A DNA stretch of 64,000 nt from Spirochaetota bacterium (GCA_034190085.1 JAXHTS010000035.1:57350-121349); one strand, 5' to 3'. Positions 10,721 through 20,543 are shown, counted from the stretch's first letter. Notes: generated by a model from the sequence alone, not told the origin. Program-made: numbers and translations.

Positions 10721-11632
10721 ATGAATATGATATTTTCAATAGTTATTCCAAATTATAATCGAAAAGATGATGTGTTAAGGGCATTGGATTCCGTCTATAA
10801 TCAAGATCATAACAGTTTCGAGGTAATTGTAGTAGATGATAATTCAAGCGATGATTCTGTCATATCTATAAAGAGGAGATATCCAAAGACTAGGATCATT
10901 ACTCTTAATAAAAATCAGGGGCCAGCCGTTGCCAGGAATATGGGCATAAGGGATGCAAAAGGGGATATAATTATCTGCATAGATAGTGATGTAATGTTCC
11001 AGGATAGGGATGGTTTACACAAGATAGATCAGAAATTTGCAGAAAATACTCAAATAGCCTGCCTGGCATTTAGAATTCTTAAACACTATAACAAAGAAGA
11101 TGATATAGATAGATGGTGGCATCCCATGCCATTAGATGATTATTATGATAAAGAATTCTATTCCGATTATTTTAGTGGAACAGGGGTCGCTTTTAGGAAA
11201 GAGGTCTTTGAAAAGGCCGGCCTGTTTTCAGAGGATTTATTTATGCATAATGAAGAGCCTGATCTAGCCCTTAGGATTTTAGATAATGATTTCAATATTC
11301 TCTATTATCCCTCGGTAATAGTCTATCATAATGTAGTGAAGAATGAGTCAAGGGTTGAACGTTTAGGTATAAGAGAATACTATTATCATCGAAGAAATCA
11401 ATTATGGATGGTAGTTAGGTATTATCCCTTTATCAAGGGCCTGATCTTTATAATCCCCAGGTTGATTATCACATTTATAATCGCTGCCAAAGATGGGAAA
11501 CTCAAGAGTTATCTAAAGGGTATTTTTGAAGGGTTCAGATTTATTCCAAGGGAATTTAAGAGGAGGACACCCCTGAAAAAGAAGACATGGATAAGGATCA
11601 AATCAATCAAAAGGGGGATGTATGTTCCATAA
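10721..11632 (+). CDS. Family 2 glycosyltransferase
   Basis: 303 residues. The N-terminal GT-A fold is clear: FSIVIPNYNRKDDV, then VIVVDDNSSDDS, then the metal-binding DSD in IICIDSDVMF, and acceptor-side GVAFRKEVFEKAGLFSEDLFMHNEEPDLALRI with the ED-like catalytic acid region. A hydrophobic stretch near 245-265 may anchor it to the membrane. It probably transfers a sugar from a nucleotide donor onto a cell-surface polysaccharide or lipid; substrate unknown. It stands alone, followed by IS debris. The ATG three codons in is an alternative start. Confidence 0.9.
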   Translation: MNMIFSIVIPNYNRKDDVLRALDSVYNQDHNSFEVIVVDDNSSDDSVISIKRRYPKTRIITLNKNQGPAVARNMGIRDAKGDIIICIDSDVMFQDRDGLHKIDQKFAENTQIACLAFRILKHYNKEDDIDRWWHPMPLDDYYDKEFYSDYFSGTGVAFRKEVFEKAGLFSEDLFMHNEEPDLALRILDNDFNILYYPSVIVYHNVVKNESRVERLGIREYYYHRRNQLWMVVRYYPFIKGLIFIIPRLIITFIIAAKDGKLKSYLKGIFEGFRFIPREFKRRTPLKKKTWIRIKSIKRGMYVP

Positions 11633-11737
11633 ATCACTCACTAAAGGAGTATAAATTATAATTTTATTATACAAGTCAACTACTACCCTCTTAAGGCGGT
11701 AGCTTGAAAAAACACTCGTAAACCGCAAGCCTACACT

Positions 11738-12390
11738 CTATACATTAGCCGTAAAATCGTCGACTGTGGGCTCTTTGCCATGCAGTTCTATATACTCTAT
11801 TGTTACTTTATCTGTTATAGTCACAAAGCTCGCTACAAAATATCCACAAGCCCACATATGGCGTTCCCTAAATTCCCTATTCCGTCTCTTATATTCCATC
11901 AACATCTTACGAGTCGTCTTCCCCTTAATGCTTTGAACTAACTTGCTTACTGATAGATGAGGGGGAACTGATACAAAAATATGTATACTTAAGATGGTGA
12001 TAATCTGTGATTTTATGCCGCAAATGAACGCAGATTAAAAGGATTGTATATTCATATGAACTTTTACAAACTAAACAAAGTTATCGTTGGCTGTTTAGTT
12101 TCAATCGCTTAAAAACTTCAAAAAAATAAAAAAATCTGTGTTTATTTGCGAAAATCTGCGGCATAAATACATGAATAAAAATCGTTAATTATACCCTTTG
12201 TCTGTATACATGATCTTTCGATACATGCTCTTTTATTATCTCAATATCATTTGCGAGATGTATCTCATGGATTAAATTTCTAATACCTTCAGCAATTCCC
12301 CCGCGAAAAAAGGCTTGTGGTATTTGGCTACTCAGACAATATGATATTTACCATCATAGATGGTATGATTCGATCTTCTGTAATTTTTTA
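11738..12390 (-). pseudogene. IS200-type TnpA transposase, stop codon, frameshift and insertion
   Basis: Read on the minus strand: an N-terminal part (HTIYDGKYHIV, then an in-frame TGA where Trp is expected, then VAKYHKPFF), a frameshift, GIAEGIRNLIHEIHLAND, and KDHVY; then the 214-bp insertion; then VSVPPHLSVSKLVQSIKGK, MWACGYFVASF and TVDDFTANV, stopping at 11738. These are the TnpA_REP/Y1 family phrases. The HUH motif would read His-Val-Tyr after rejoining, so the nuclease site is also lost. Clearly inactive. Confidence 0.85.
11989..12202. repeat. 214-bp MITE-like insertion inside tnpA, flanked by TGTATAC repeats
   Basis: The 7-base sequence TGTATAC occurs at 11982-11988 and 12203-12209; removing 11989-12202 and one copy rejoins the transposase phrases KDHVY and IFVSVPP in frame. 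Inside, tttatgccgcaaatgaacgc near the left and its imperfect complement (ctgcggcataaa near 12157-12168) form a long inverted repeat. This atgccgca...gcagatt type of palindrome is common as a dispersed repeat in bacterial genomes. It encodes nothing that I can see. Confidence 0.7.
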
Positions 12391-12473
12391 TACCGAAAAT
12401 ATACTAAAGCCTTCGCCTAAAGGCGAGGGTTTTTCTTCCCGTTAAAAAGAATAATTTTTTTAGAAGGTATCCC

Positions 12474-13169
12474 ATGAGGTTTAAAAAAATATATTCGTTA
12501 TTAACATCAATATTCATCATAGCTTTTATGATGAATTTCAACAGTTGTTCCTGCAACGAAGATGATGGGGGCAGCGGTTATTTTCCTTTGCCCCTGGATC
12601 AAAATGATGATGATAGTACTCCACCGTAAATTACAGTGAGCATAGATCAGTCCGATGTTACTGTAATTACAGGCAAATCCTTTCAGTTTACAGCTACAGT
12701 AACAGATGCTACCGATACCAGCGTAACCTGGTCGGTTAGCAGCGCAATAGAGAGCGATAAAGGTGTAATAGACCAGTCAGGCATGTATACTTCAGTAGAT
12801 ATGAATTCTTTATCCGCCAGTGCCGCAACGCTAACTGTTACTGCAACTTCAGTAGAGGACAATTCGAAATTTGATTCTATAAATATTAAGGTAGAAAAGA
12901 AATACTATATGATCGGTATAAACAGTAGTGGAGACAGCGATCCTGCATATTTATCAGTCTATAATGGCAAGCTATATTTTAGCGCTGATGGCGGGATAAA
13001 TGGATATGAATTATGTTGTTATTATGAGACAACTGGAGCAGTTGAGGAGGCTGCTGATATCTATGTCGGAAGTGGAAGCAGCTTTTCTTCATATTTAACA
13101 GTCTATAATGGCAGGCTATGTTTTAGAGTTTATACAGACACAGATGGATATGAATTATGGATTTTTTAA
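12474..13169 (+). pseudogene. Broken surface lipoprotein with Ig-like and ELW-type repeats
   Basis: ATG at 12474 gives a signal peptide with two cysteines at the lipobox (FNSCSC), then an acidic Asn/Asp-rich linker, and an in-frame TAA at 12627-12629. The same frame continues without a break: SIDQSDVTVITGKSFQFTATV resembles a bacterial Ig-like (Big) domain, and the end has two copies of a YLxVYNGxLxFxxxxxxxGYEL unit typical of ELWxxDGT-type repeat proteins. It stops after GYELWIF, exactly where another repeat would follow. Both the nonsense codon and the abrupt end suggest decay; read-through from an internal start at 12636 is possible but would lack a signal peptide. Confidence 0.7.
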
Positions 13170-13358
13170 TGATTCAATAAAGATGCAATAGCGGGTATAC
13201 TGAAGACAAAATTGGGAATAGTTTATAGTATTAAATCCTAAAATATTGTTTTTGGCCACACTCAAATGTTATTTGGGCTTGCGCGAAAACTGAAAGCAGA
13301 AGACTGAAGGCTGTTTCTGGGCGCCGCAAGCGCTGAGCGCGCTGACAGCAGCGGGGGC

Positions 13359-13415
13359 TACCGTAAGATCGGGATTTACACCGTAAGATCGGGGTTTTGC
13401 ACCGTAAGAGAGTGG
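13359..13415. repeat. Three short direct repeats, ~20-21 bp period
   Basis: The phrase accgtaagatcggg occurs at about 13360 and 13380, and a third shortened copy (accgtaagag) at 13401. They sit in a GC-rich patch (13320-13370) downstream of the pfk stop, unlike the AT-rich surroundings. No function assigned. Confidence 0.6.
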
Positions 13416-13433
13416 AATGTGAAGTATTATTAC

Positions 13434-14534
13434 CTATGAAAAAGGTTCTTCTCCAAAACAAGTACCCACTGCCTTGGCTATCTTTATATATTCAGAGTTC
13501 GGTGAAACCAACCTCGGATTGTCAGCTACCTTATCAAGTGGAAAATGATTGATTTGATTGCCATTCAGACACACAGTAACACCGAATTGCTTTTCCATTA
13601 CAAGCTCTAAGGCTCTACAGCCATATCTAGTGGCTAAAACACGGTCAAATGGGGTTGGCGCGCCGCCCCTTTGAATATGTCCAAGTGTTGTTACCCTGGA
13701 TTCAACACCGGTTCTCTTCTCAATTTCATTTGATACAACATTGCCGATGCCTCCCAGTCGCACCACTCCGGTTCGTTTATTTCTCCTCTCTAGGATTACG
13801 ATGTCACTATCTTTTTGCTTTGCGCCCTCTGCAATACAAACAATGCTATACCTTCTTCCCTCCTTGCTCCTTCTGGCAACATATTCACATACGATATCTA
13901 TGCTATAGGGTATTTCTGGAATGAGAATTACATCACCCCCGCTGGCAATGCCAGAGAATAGGGTAAGCCACCCTGCTGTTCTACCCATAAGCTCGATTAC
14001 CATTACTCGATGATGACTCTCGGCTGTTGTGCGAATTTTATCAATTGAAAAGGTAGCTGTCGATAGAGCAGAGTCGAAACCAAAGGTTTGATCAGTTCCC
14101 TGTACATCATTATCTATGGTTTTAGGAACACCAACAATATTAAGCCCCTTCTTGGTGAAGGAATATGACATCGTTAGCGTTCCATCTCCGCCAATACATA
14201 TCAATGCAGATAGATTGTGTTTATCATAGGTCTCAATAGCCTTGTCAGAGACATCTAAGGGTTTTTCCTGGTCATTATCATAGAAGAATGAAAAGGGATT
14301 ATCTCTATTGGAACTTCCAAGAATCGTGCCGCCTGAGTTAAGGATGTTGGAGACAGTCTCAAAGTTGAGTTCAATATAGTCATCTAGAACAAGCCCCCTG
14401 AAGCCATCCAAAAAACCCATAACCTCTAAATCATAATTGATTATGGCATATTTCACAACCCCTCGAATAACAGCATTAAGACCGGGGCAATCCCCTCCGG
14501 CTGTTAGTATTCCGATCCGTGGCTTTCCCATCAT
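13434..14534 (-). CDS. pfkA: 6-phosphofructokinase, Gly/Lys active-site type
   Basis: 366 residues, longer than the 320 of E. coli PfkA. GILTAGGDCPGLNAVIRG is the N-terminal nucleotide loop; ICIGGDGTL has Gly at the position that favours ATP over pyrophosphate (Gly104 in E. coli numbering), while VPKTIDND has Lys where classic ATP enzymes have Gly124. The catalytic TIDND and the MGRTAGWLT and RGGAPTPFDR regions are intact. It phosphorylates fructose 6-phosphate in glycolysis. The Gly/Lys combination is known from ATP-using enzymes of the mixed PFK clades, so ATP is the more likely donor. Confidence 0.93.
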   Translation of the reverse strand: MMGKPRIGILTAGGDCPGLNAVIRGVVKYAIINYDLEVMGFLDGFRGLVLDDYIELNFETVSNILNSGGTILGSSNRDNPFSFFYDNDQEKPLDVSDKAIETYDKHNLSALICIGGDGTLTMSYSFTKKGLNIVGVPKTIDNDVQGTDQTFGFDSALSTATFSIDKIRTTAESHHRVMVIELMGRTAGWLTLFSGIASGGDVILIPEIPYSIDIVCEYVARRSKEGRRYSIVCIAEGAKQKDSDIVILERRNKRTGVVRLGGIGNVVSNEIEKRTGVESRVTTLGHIQRGGAPTPFDRVLATRYGCRALELVMEKQFGVTVCLNGNQINHFPLDKVADNPRLVSPNSEYIKIAKAVGTCFGEEPFS

Positions 14535-14757
14535 GATTCTCCTTATTTCCGCATATATATGGATTTATATCAATCCATCAATAAATCATATTATTCTAAT
14601 ATTAGGAAATAATCAAGGAAAATCTCCTAAGGCTGAGTAGAGATATCTACATAATTGTACAATAAGCGGGATGTAATGATCGCCACCCTGTCGCCCTTGT
14701 GCATGTAGGAGTCCTTATTGAATAGAATCATGATGCGATTCCCGCATTCTACATGAT

Positions 14758-15384
14758 TCAATTGATCAATTTAGGAAATCCTTTAAGTATATCTTCCAAC
14801 TCCTCTTTGTGCTTGAGCGTTGAGTTTGATAGGATTATTAAGTCATTTTTGTTGTGAAGGATATCCCTTAGTAATGACCTCTGGAATTGTGAACTAACCT
14901 CCTGATATTGTTCAGATATATTGATAATCTCTATCTTGTTAATGATCTTTTTTTTGAAAAGTGGCGCTCTAATGAATGACAGAATCTTCGGGAGGGTCTT
15001 GTTAATGATAGATGGCAGTAATCTACTTAGAATAAATAATATTAGAAAGGGTAAAAGTAATACAAGATTTGTTTTAAGCATAGTGAATATATAATCATAG
15101 GATTCTGTATTAAAGCTTCTCTCAAGCGCAATCCAGAATAGATTAACGATAGTGAGTGAGATGAAGAATGATGCCTTGCCTCTGGGTATGCCAAAAAATG
15201 CTAATCCAGATGATAATAATATAACTGCCAAGAATAGGAGCAACACCTTAAAGCCTATCATGCTTGTTACTGTTTGCATAGCGGATGTAACAATATCAAT
15301 AAGTTTTACTAATGCTTCTGCCGCATCCTTGGTATCCGATAGGGTTGAAGATATCCCCATAATATTTAATCCATTGATATTCAT
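14758..15384 (-). CDS. Uncharacterised membrane protein
   Basis: 208 residues. Predicted helices at about 35-68 (two close segments, with VLLLFLAVILLSSGLAFFGI), 74-90 and 105-128, then a charged cytoplasmic-looking C-terminal third (SQFQRSLLRDILHNKNDLI). No recognised domain. It lies between pfk and tRNA-Pro with about 220 bases of empty sequence upstream of pfk. Continuous, normal codon use supports a real gene; function unknown. Confidence 0.6.
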   Translation of the reverse strand: MNINGLNIMGISSTLSDTKDAAEALVKLIDIVTSAMQTVTSMIGFKVLLLFLAVILLSSGLAFFGIPRGKASFFISLTIVNLFWIALERSFNTESYDYIFTMLKTNLVLLLPFLILFILSRLLPSIINKTLPKILSFIRAPLFKKKIINKIEIINISEQYQEVSSQFQRSLLRDILHNKNDLIILSNSTLKHKEELEDILKGFPKLIN

Positions 15385-15505
15385 AGAGGTTTTCCTTTGC
15401 TTGGTCTATTGGGGTTAAAAATGAGAAGATTTATTATATTGAATTAGGATGGAACTTAAAGAATATGTTTCTCATTTGGAAATAATAACGTAAACAAGAA
15501 TCAAT

Positions 15506-15579
15506 TCGGGATGGGGAGATTTGAACTCCCGGCCTCTGCGTCCCGAACACAGCGCGCTACCAAACTGCGCTACATCCCG
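15506..15579 (-). tRNA. tRNA-Pro (anticodon CGG)
   Basis: Folds as a complete cloverleaf on the minus strand: acceptor CGGGATG/CATCCCG, D stem GCGC/GCGC, anticodon stem CTGTG/CGCAG with loop TTCGGGA (anticodon CGG), T stem GGGAG/CTCCC with loop TTCAAAT, discriminator A. The CCA end is not encoded. Confidence 0.97.
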
Positions 15580-15717
15580 AAATATATTGAAATACTTATA
15601 TCTATTATAGATTTTTTCAATCATTTTTTTTCGATAATAAGTATCTACTCGGGTGTTTTTCATATACACTAATAGATAAAGATGTATAAAGGTGATGAGT
15701 TATGGATGTCTAAAGTA

Positions 15718-15838
15718 TGTCATTTCGGCTATAGCGTAGCGGAATGCCGGAATCTATAGCAATTAATAGTAGGGTTTTGTTAACATTTAAGATTCCTGCA
15801 TTCGCAGAGCTTGGCCCTGTGAATACAGGGGAATGACA
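15718..15838. repeat. Dispersed TGTCATT...AATGACA element, copy 1
   Basis: Starts tgtcatttcgg and ends ggggaatgaca, so the tips are inverted repeats. Inside are phrases seen in the copies at 55.6-55.8 kb (ggaat.ccggaatct, and ctgtgaat.caggggaatgaca). Non-coding, likely a MITE-like or REP-like family of this genome. The rest of 15580-15988 shows nothing else. Confidence 0.65.
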
Positions 15839-15988
15839 TTAGCTGAGCAGTTACGTTAATAATTAAAAATAGTAATTTCAGAAGATTCGAATGTATTTGC
15901 GGTGTTCATCATACATCATACCACATACGCCGTGCATTGGAACACCGGGCTATAAATCTATATAATGATTTGTTACCGGCTACCGGCT

Positions 15989-17851
15989 CTATTCCAATTC
16001 CGCGCAGGCATCATAAGGCATACATGACTTAAAGAATCCATTATTACAGCATACCCAGTCATGGCCGAACTCTGCACAGTCAAGATTAGTCGAACAGGAA
16101 TCCTCGTAAGCTGAACACATGGACGAAGGCATGCATAGCTGATCATCCATGAAATCGCCGCAACACTCATAGCCATCCTGGCAGTCGGAAGTGAAATCGC
16201 ACGGAGCCATGAATGAGCCCTCTTCAGCCTCGCATTCCACTCCGCTGCTGTCGTCTCCGGCCTGGGCGGTGCAACCCATTAGGGCGATTTCCTGCTCTGT
16301 GTTCACTAAAAATGAGCCGACGGGGCATTCAATTTCAACTCCTCCGTCTTCAGTTGTTTTTATTATATATTCATCGCCGTTCTCAAGAATAATTTTTGTG
16401 CCCCCTGTATCTTCATCATATGTCATGGTCCCGCAAAGCGTACCTGTAGGTCCGTAGTGTTCAAACTCTATTGCTCCTGTAATCATATTGTAATCTGATT
16501 CAACTCTGGCGCCGTTGGCAAACTCCATCTCATAAGTGGGTATACCACCTAAAAACCCGGGATCTATCACATACGAACAGGCTCCTTCAGGTGAGAAACA
16601 CTCGTAAAATCGGACGAGATTCATGGCGCAGGTGCCGCTGAAAGGATTATTATCCATCCAATCGATCTCGCAATCAGCCTCGAGTAGTTCCCCGGGATCA
16701 GGGGTTCCGTTTTCGATAGGCCGTATATGCTTGCACGAGTCCTCTCCACAGTCGGCAGGATAACTGAAACATCTCTCACTACCGGCAGTGATAATGCGGG
16801 TTGTAATAGTATCTTCATATTCAGCTGTCAGTAAAACCGTTGTATCCCATTCAACTGTCATACAGTAATTTCCGTCCCGGTTCGTATACATCCACGAGTA
16901 AACGCCCCTGCCGTTATCGTCATCTCCATATTGCTGGGCGGTTATATAAGCCCCCTCTATGCCGTTGCCTTCGGAGTCCACTACCTTGCCGTAAATGCAT
17001 GAAGGTGTAAAAGGATTATCGCTATTTTCGAATGAAAAATGGCTGATGCCTGCTGCGTAGGTATTTGTGAGGGCATCATAAGTCCCGTCATTATCGTGCT
17101 GTATCCAGAAACCGGATTCCATGTCAAAATACCACATGTTGATCGTGTCCGGTCTGGCGCCAGTTCCTGAAGGAAGCGGTATTTGAATGTTCACTGTCTT
17201 GCCCGGCGTCACCTGAAGTTTCTCGCCGTCCTTTTTAACAGTGACGTCCATTATTCCGTAGCTCTGCAGTATGACTTCTTCTCCATCCTTATTTTTCCCT
17301 TTCAGTACGCCTGGATACGCGTTTGCTTCCTGCTGTTTCGTAGGATCAAGAGGGGTTATATAAACATCAACTTCCCCTGAAACGACATCCCCAGACGAAT
17401 CCACGAATGCGCCGGGCCCTGCCGTAAGGGAAGCATTCCTGCTCCCTTTGACAGTGCCTCCTGTTCCTGCATCCAGCCTTCCTGCCAGTTCCTGTATCGC
17501 TAATATAACTGTTATGTCTGTGGTCTCGCCTTCGATGATATCCACTATCTTCAATGTTTCGACATAGCCTTCCCGGTTGAAAAGTACTGTCTGATCCGAA
17601 CCGGCCACCATTGGGATTGAGAAAGTACCGTCACTATTGCTGGTGGAGGTATTGTTCCCGCCTGTAACTGTTACTCCTTCAATTGCGTTGCCTTCTGTGT
17701 CTTTGATTGTTCCAGTTAGTCCATTCGTCACAAAAGGGATGTACATGTTTCCGTTGCTGTCGTTATCTTTGCAGGCAGTGTTGATTGCCAGAGCAACTAA
17801 CATTATTAAGATAAAAACCATGGTGATTGTTTTTAATACCTGGGGTTTCAT
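15989..17851 (-). CDS. Cys-rich surface lipoprotein with carboxypeptidase-regulatory-like domains
   Basis: 620 residues. Hydrophobic signal (about 8-25) ending INTAC, a relaxed lipobox. Residues about 45-115 (GLTGTIKDTEGNAIEGVTV ... GTFSIPM) and about 285-345 (CIYGKVVDSEGNGIEGAYI) are carboxypeptidase-regulatory-like beta-sandwich domains. Between them is a region ending in GISHFSFEN, common after such domains in large surface proteins. The last 80 residues contain about a dozen cysteines in a repeated pattern (SDCQDGYECC, LDCAEFGHDWVCC), presumably disulphide-bonded. Its DNA is less AT-rich than its neighbours. A surface or periplasmic binding role is inference. Confidence 0.75.
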   Translation of the reverse strand: MKPQVLKTITMVFILIMLVALAINTACKDNDSNGNMYIPFVTNGLTGTIKDTEGNAIEGVTVTGGNNTSTSNSDGTFSIPMVAGSDQTVLFNREGYVETLKIVDIIEGETTDITVILAIQELAGRLDAGTGGTVKGSRNASLTAGPGAFVDSSGDVVSGEVDVYITPLDPTKQQEANAYPGVLKGKNKDGEEVILQSYGIMDVTVKKDGEKLQVTPGKTVNIQIPLPSGTGARPDTINMWYFDMESGFWIQHDNDGTYDALTNTYAAGISHFSFENSDNPFTPSCIYGKVVDSEGNGIEGAYITAQQYGDDDNGRGVYSWMYTNRDGNYCMTVEWDTTVLLTAEYEDTITTRIITAGSERCFSYPADCGEDSCKHIRPIENGTPDPGELLEADCEIDWMDNNPFSGTCAMNLVRFYECFSPEGACSYVIDPGFLGGIPTYEMEFANGARVESDYNMITGAIEFEHYGPTGTLCGTMTYDEDTGGTKIILENGDEYIIKTTEDGGVEIECPVGSFLVNTEQEIALMGCTAQAGDDSSGVECEAEEGSFMAPCDFTSDCQDGYECCGDFMDDQLCMPSSMCSAYEDSCSTNLDCAEFGHDWVCCNNGFFKSCMPYDACAELE

Positions 17852-18566
17852 GGTGATGCCTCCTTAGAAAGAATGCATTTATTTTAATTTTATTAGGGTC
17901 TAATTCATAGCAGATCTTCTGCGGAAAAATGACCATATTAGTTTTTGATATCTTGCAACCATGCTACGAGGAGAATTTATTTTCAATTCTATTTAATAGA
18001 TAAGAATATCGAATCGAAAAGTCAACCTTATTCTACACAATTGACTCGTTTTTATTAAAAGATCATGCAAATAGCCATCCAGAGAAGTAAAATGGGACAC
18101 TTTATATAAAATGCTTCAAAAGGGCGTGACGTTTTTTTTAGAAAAGCAGTAAGATCAACAGATAATTAGGGGATTCTTGTCGAATTATCAAATATACTAC
18201 TTGATGATAAGAATGTTGAATGAACTGGACATTTTTGTATATTAATATCAAAAAATAATATTTGAATGATTATTTTGTTAATGTTATAATTGTAATCAGA
18301 AAAATATTTAAGGGTTTTTTACAAAATAAATGCAGCAGACCTTGCTGCTATAGATCAAGAGTTTCTGTATTATTAAAATGTATAGTGAAATCCATTTGAG
18401 ATTGATGAAATCACAAAGGATTTTGTAGCATAAGTATATTACCTGTCCTTGCATTAGATAATTAAAAGAGAAGCAATACTGTTACTTGAACTTAGAATTT
18501 TCAAGAGATCTCAAATAAGAAATACAACATAAACCAAGGAAGGCTTATTGTCTAAGGAGAGATAAA
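17852..18566. other. 715-bp divergent intergenic region
   Basis: AT-rich spacer between the Cys-rich lipoprotein (minus) and the porin gene (plus). Promoters for both must lie here. I see no open reading frame with credible content, no RNA gene and no strong hairpin; a GGAGA ribosome site directly precedes the porin ATG (18558-18562). Confidence 0.4.
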
Positions 18567-19964
18567 ATGAGAAGAATATTTATTTCTGTAATATTGCTTC
18601 TATTTATTTCTAACCTTCAAATGTTCATTTTGTCACTAAAGGAGCATATATTGTATGCTGAGGCAACAACAATAATTGAAGATGAAGAAAAGAAATTCAA
18701 CATATCAGGATTTATTGATCTGCAATATCAGAAACGCGATTACGAATCAAATGATAATATTATAGCCTCATATACAGGAGTAAAGGGGGGAGGTCATTTT
18801 ACGCAGAATCTCCTAAATCTTTTTTTTACATTTTTTGCATCGGAGAATTGGTTAGCCTTTGCTGAGATTAGATATCTTTATACTCCTACCGGAGAAAGTG
18901 AAAGTACATTAATTGATTCGGATAATGATGGAATCCCAGATGTTATAATATCTACACCCTTTGATAATGAGGGAGCTGATTCCCAAACAGAGCAATTTAG
19001 ATATGGTTCCATTCACATTGAAAGAGCCTATATTGAATGGAACTATCTACCCTACGCTACATTTCGATTTGGTCGTTACTTCACCCCTTTTGGCATTTGG
19101 AGTCAGGATCACGGTGCTCATATTATAACCAGCATACGGGTTCCTTATTTAGTTAATTTTCCATATCAAAGTATAGGAATGCCCTTAAGACAGACAGGAA
19201 TTGAGTTTCTGGGTAAGATGCAGTTTGATAATACTAATTTTATGCTAGATTATGCTGCATATATTGGCAATGGTGTGTCAAATACTGATGCAATTTTTGA
19301 TAATGAGGATAAGAACAAAGCCTTTGGAGGATTTCTTAACTTTACTATATTATCAATTGCTGAATTTATAGATATAGAATTTGGATGCTCAGGATACATG
19401 GGTGAGAGATCGTTGCTTCTGTACAAAACTGGTACAATTGAGGACATCCCTAGCAATGATGGCACAATGACTGCATATTATGTGGATTACCCATCATATG
19501 GAGAAAGATTTTTTGCAAAACAAATGGAAGAAGCAGCGCTAGCTCACTGCAGAATATCCATTGGCTCATTGCCATTTAATGGCCTTTTCATTGTTCAAGC
19601 AGAGGGGATGCGACAATGGATTGATGAATTTGAAGATGATCGGATAATATATACAATTTCAGGGCAACCCCGAGGGCATGAGGAATTTAAACTTGATGTC
19701 TATTACATACAAGTAGAATATCAAATATATGGTAAGGTAACCCCATACTTTAGATATCAGTCTTTACAGTCTGGGAGTAAAGACACACAATTATTAGTTT
19801 TTGCTAAACAAATGGAATCATATATTATTGGAATAAATCTTAAACCCGAACAAAGGGTTACAATCAAAGCTGAATGGTATTCGGTTAATATGCAAAGTCC
19901 ATTTGATAGGAATATAAATAATAATATGGATACATATCAGGCATCTATTACTCTGGCCTTTTAA
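18567..19964 (+). CDS. Outer-membrane porin-like barrel
   Basis: 465 residues. Signal peptide (about 1-32, cleaved near YAEA), then alternating beta strands to a C-terminal Phe (YQASITLAF), the usual outer-membrane sorting signal. The stretch ATFRFGRYFTPFGIWSQDHG is typical of OprP/OprO-like and related anaerobe porins. An Asp-rich insertion (DSDNDGIPDV) looks like a calcium-binding loop. The next gene, 11 bases on, encodes a phosphate-binding-like periplasmic protein, so an anion or phosphate channel is plausible but unproven. Confidence 0.75.
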   Translation: MRRIFISVILLLFISNLQMFILSLKEHILYAEATTIIEDEEKKFNISGFIDLQYQKRDYESNDNIIASYTGVKGGGHFTQNLLNLFFTFFASENWLAFAEIRYLYTPTGESESTLIDSDNDGIPDVIISTPFDNEGADSQTEQFRYGSIHIERAYIEWNYLPYATFRFGRYFTPFGIWSQDHGAHIITSIRVPYLVNFPYQSIGMPLRQTGIEFLGKMQFDNTNFMLDYAAYIGNGVSNTDAIFDNEDKNKAFGGFLNFTILSIAEFIDIEFGCSGYMGERSLLLYKTGTIEDIPSNDGTMTAYYVDYPSYGERFFAKQMEEAALAHCRISIGSLPFNGLFIVQAEGMRQWIDEFEDDRIIYTISGQPRGHEEFKLDVYYIQVEYQIYGKVTPYFRYQSLQSGSKDTQLLVFAKQMESYIIGINLKPEQRVTIKAEWYSVNMQSPFDRNINNNMDTYQASITLAF

Positions 19965-19975
19965 TGAGGAGTTAG

Positions 19976-20410
19976 ATGAAATTAAAGAATAAGTTACTAT
20001 TACAGAGTCTGTTAATATTATATATTATCACTACATTTACCAATATGGGCTATACTAATGCTCAGGCAACTGACATAGTAGTAATTGTTAACAAGAGTCA
20101 GCCATCACTAACTCAGGGGCAGATTTTAATGATATTTACGGGCTTTAAGGATAGATGGCCCAATGGAGATAGAATAAAGGTTCTGATTAACAGGGATAGT
20201 AATATTAAAGAAGCATTCTGTTCTCAGAAGCTAAACATGACTGTAAATAAATTATATAACTTTTGGCTTAAAAAGCAGAGTCGTTCTGGAGGATCTTTAC
20301 CAGAAGAGTTATCAAGCGAAAGGATAATACAATTGGTAGCAGGCAATCCGAAATATATTGGTTTTATTAAAAGATCTGAGTTAATTGCTTCAGTAAGAGA
20401 AGTGAAATAG
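19976..20410 (+). CDS. Small PstS-like periplasmic substrate-binding domain protein
   Basis: 144 residues: signal peptide (about 1-31) and a single PBP-like domain. The phrases IVVIVNKSQPSLTQGQILMIFTG, WPNGDRIKVLINR, FWLKKQSRSGG and GNPKYIGFI are typical of the short 'phosphate ABC transporter substrate-binding-like' family, which is only about half the length of true PstS. It forms an operon with the upstream porin gene. It could bind phosphate or another anion for passage through that porin; no ABC transporter genes are nearby. Confidence 0.75.
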   Translation: MKLKNKLLLQSLLILYIITTFTNMGYTNAQATDIVVIVNKSQPSLTQGQILMIFTGFKDRWPNGDRIKVLINRDSNIKEAFCSQKLNMTVNKLYNFWLKKQSRSGGSLPEELSSERIIQLVAGNPKYIGFIKRSELIASVREVK

Positions 20411-20543
20411 GTTGTTAGTAATTCATGCATTCACAAACAGATACAGATAATTTAAATTTGAGTATTTGTCCAAGCAAGACTATAAGTGGGTATAATTGAT
20501 AATATTTCAATTCCTGCAAATGCTTAATTTAGGAGGGAATTTG

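Larger units (their letters stand above)
11670..12430 (-). mobile_element. Decayed IS200/IS605-family element
   Basis: The limits are set by a left-end hairpin (12410-12429: ccttcgcc / ggcgaggg around taaa, one G-T pair) and a right end near 11672-11705 with a ctacc/ggtag hairpin followed on the minus strand by GTTGACT. The same GTTGACT follows the right-end hairpin of the better preserved element at 59.7-60.3 kb, so both probably belong to related IS. The element holds the transposase pseudogene and a 214-bp secondary insertion. Confidence 0.75.

Noticed and set aside
15472..15669. 65-codon minus-strand open frame over tRNA-Pro
   Set aside because: It is a translation of the tRNA gene (the frequent GRRGREFKSPH artefact).
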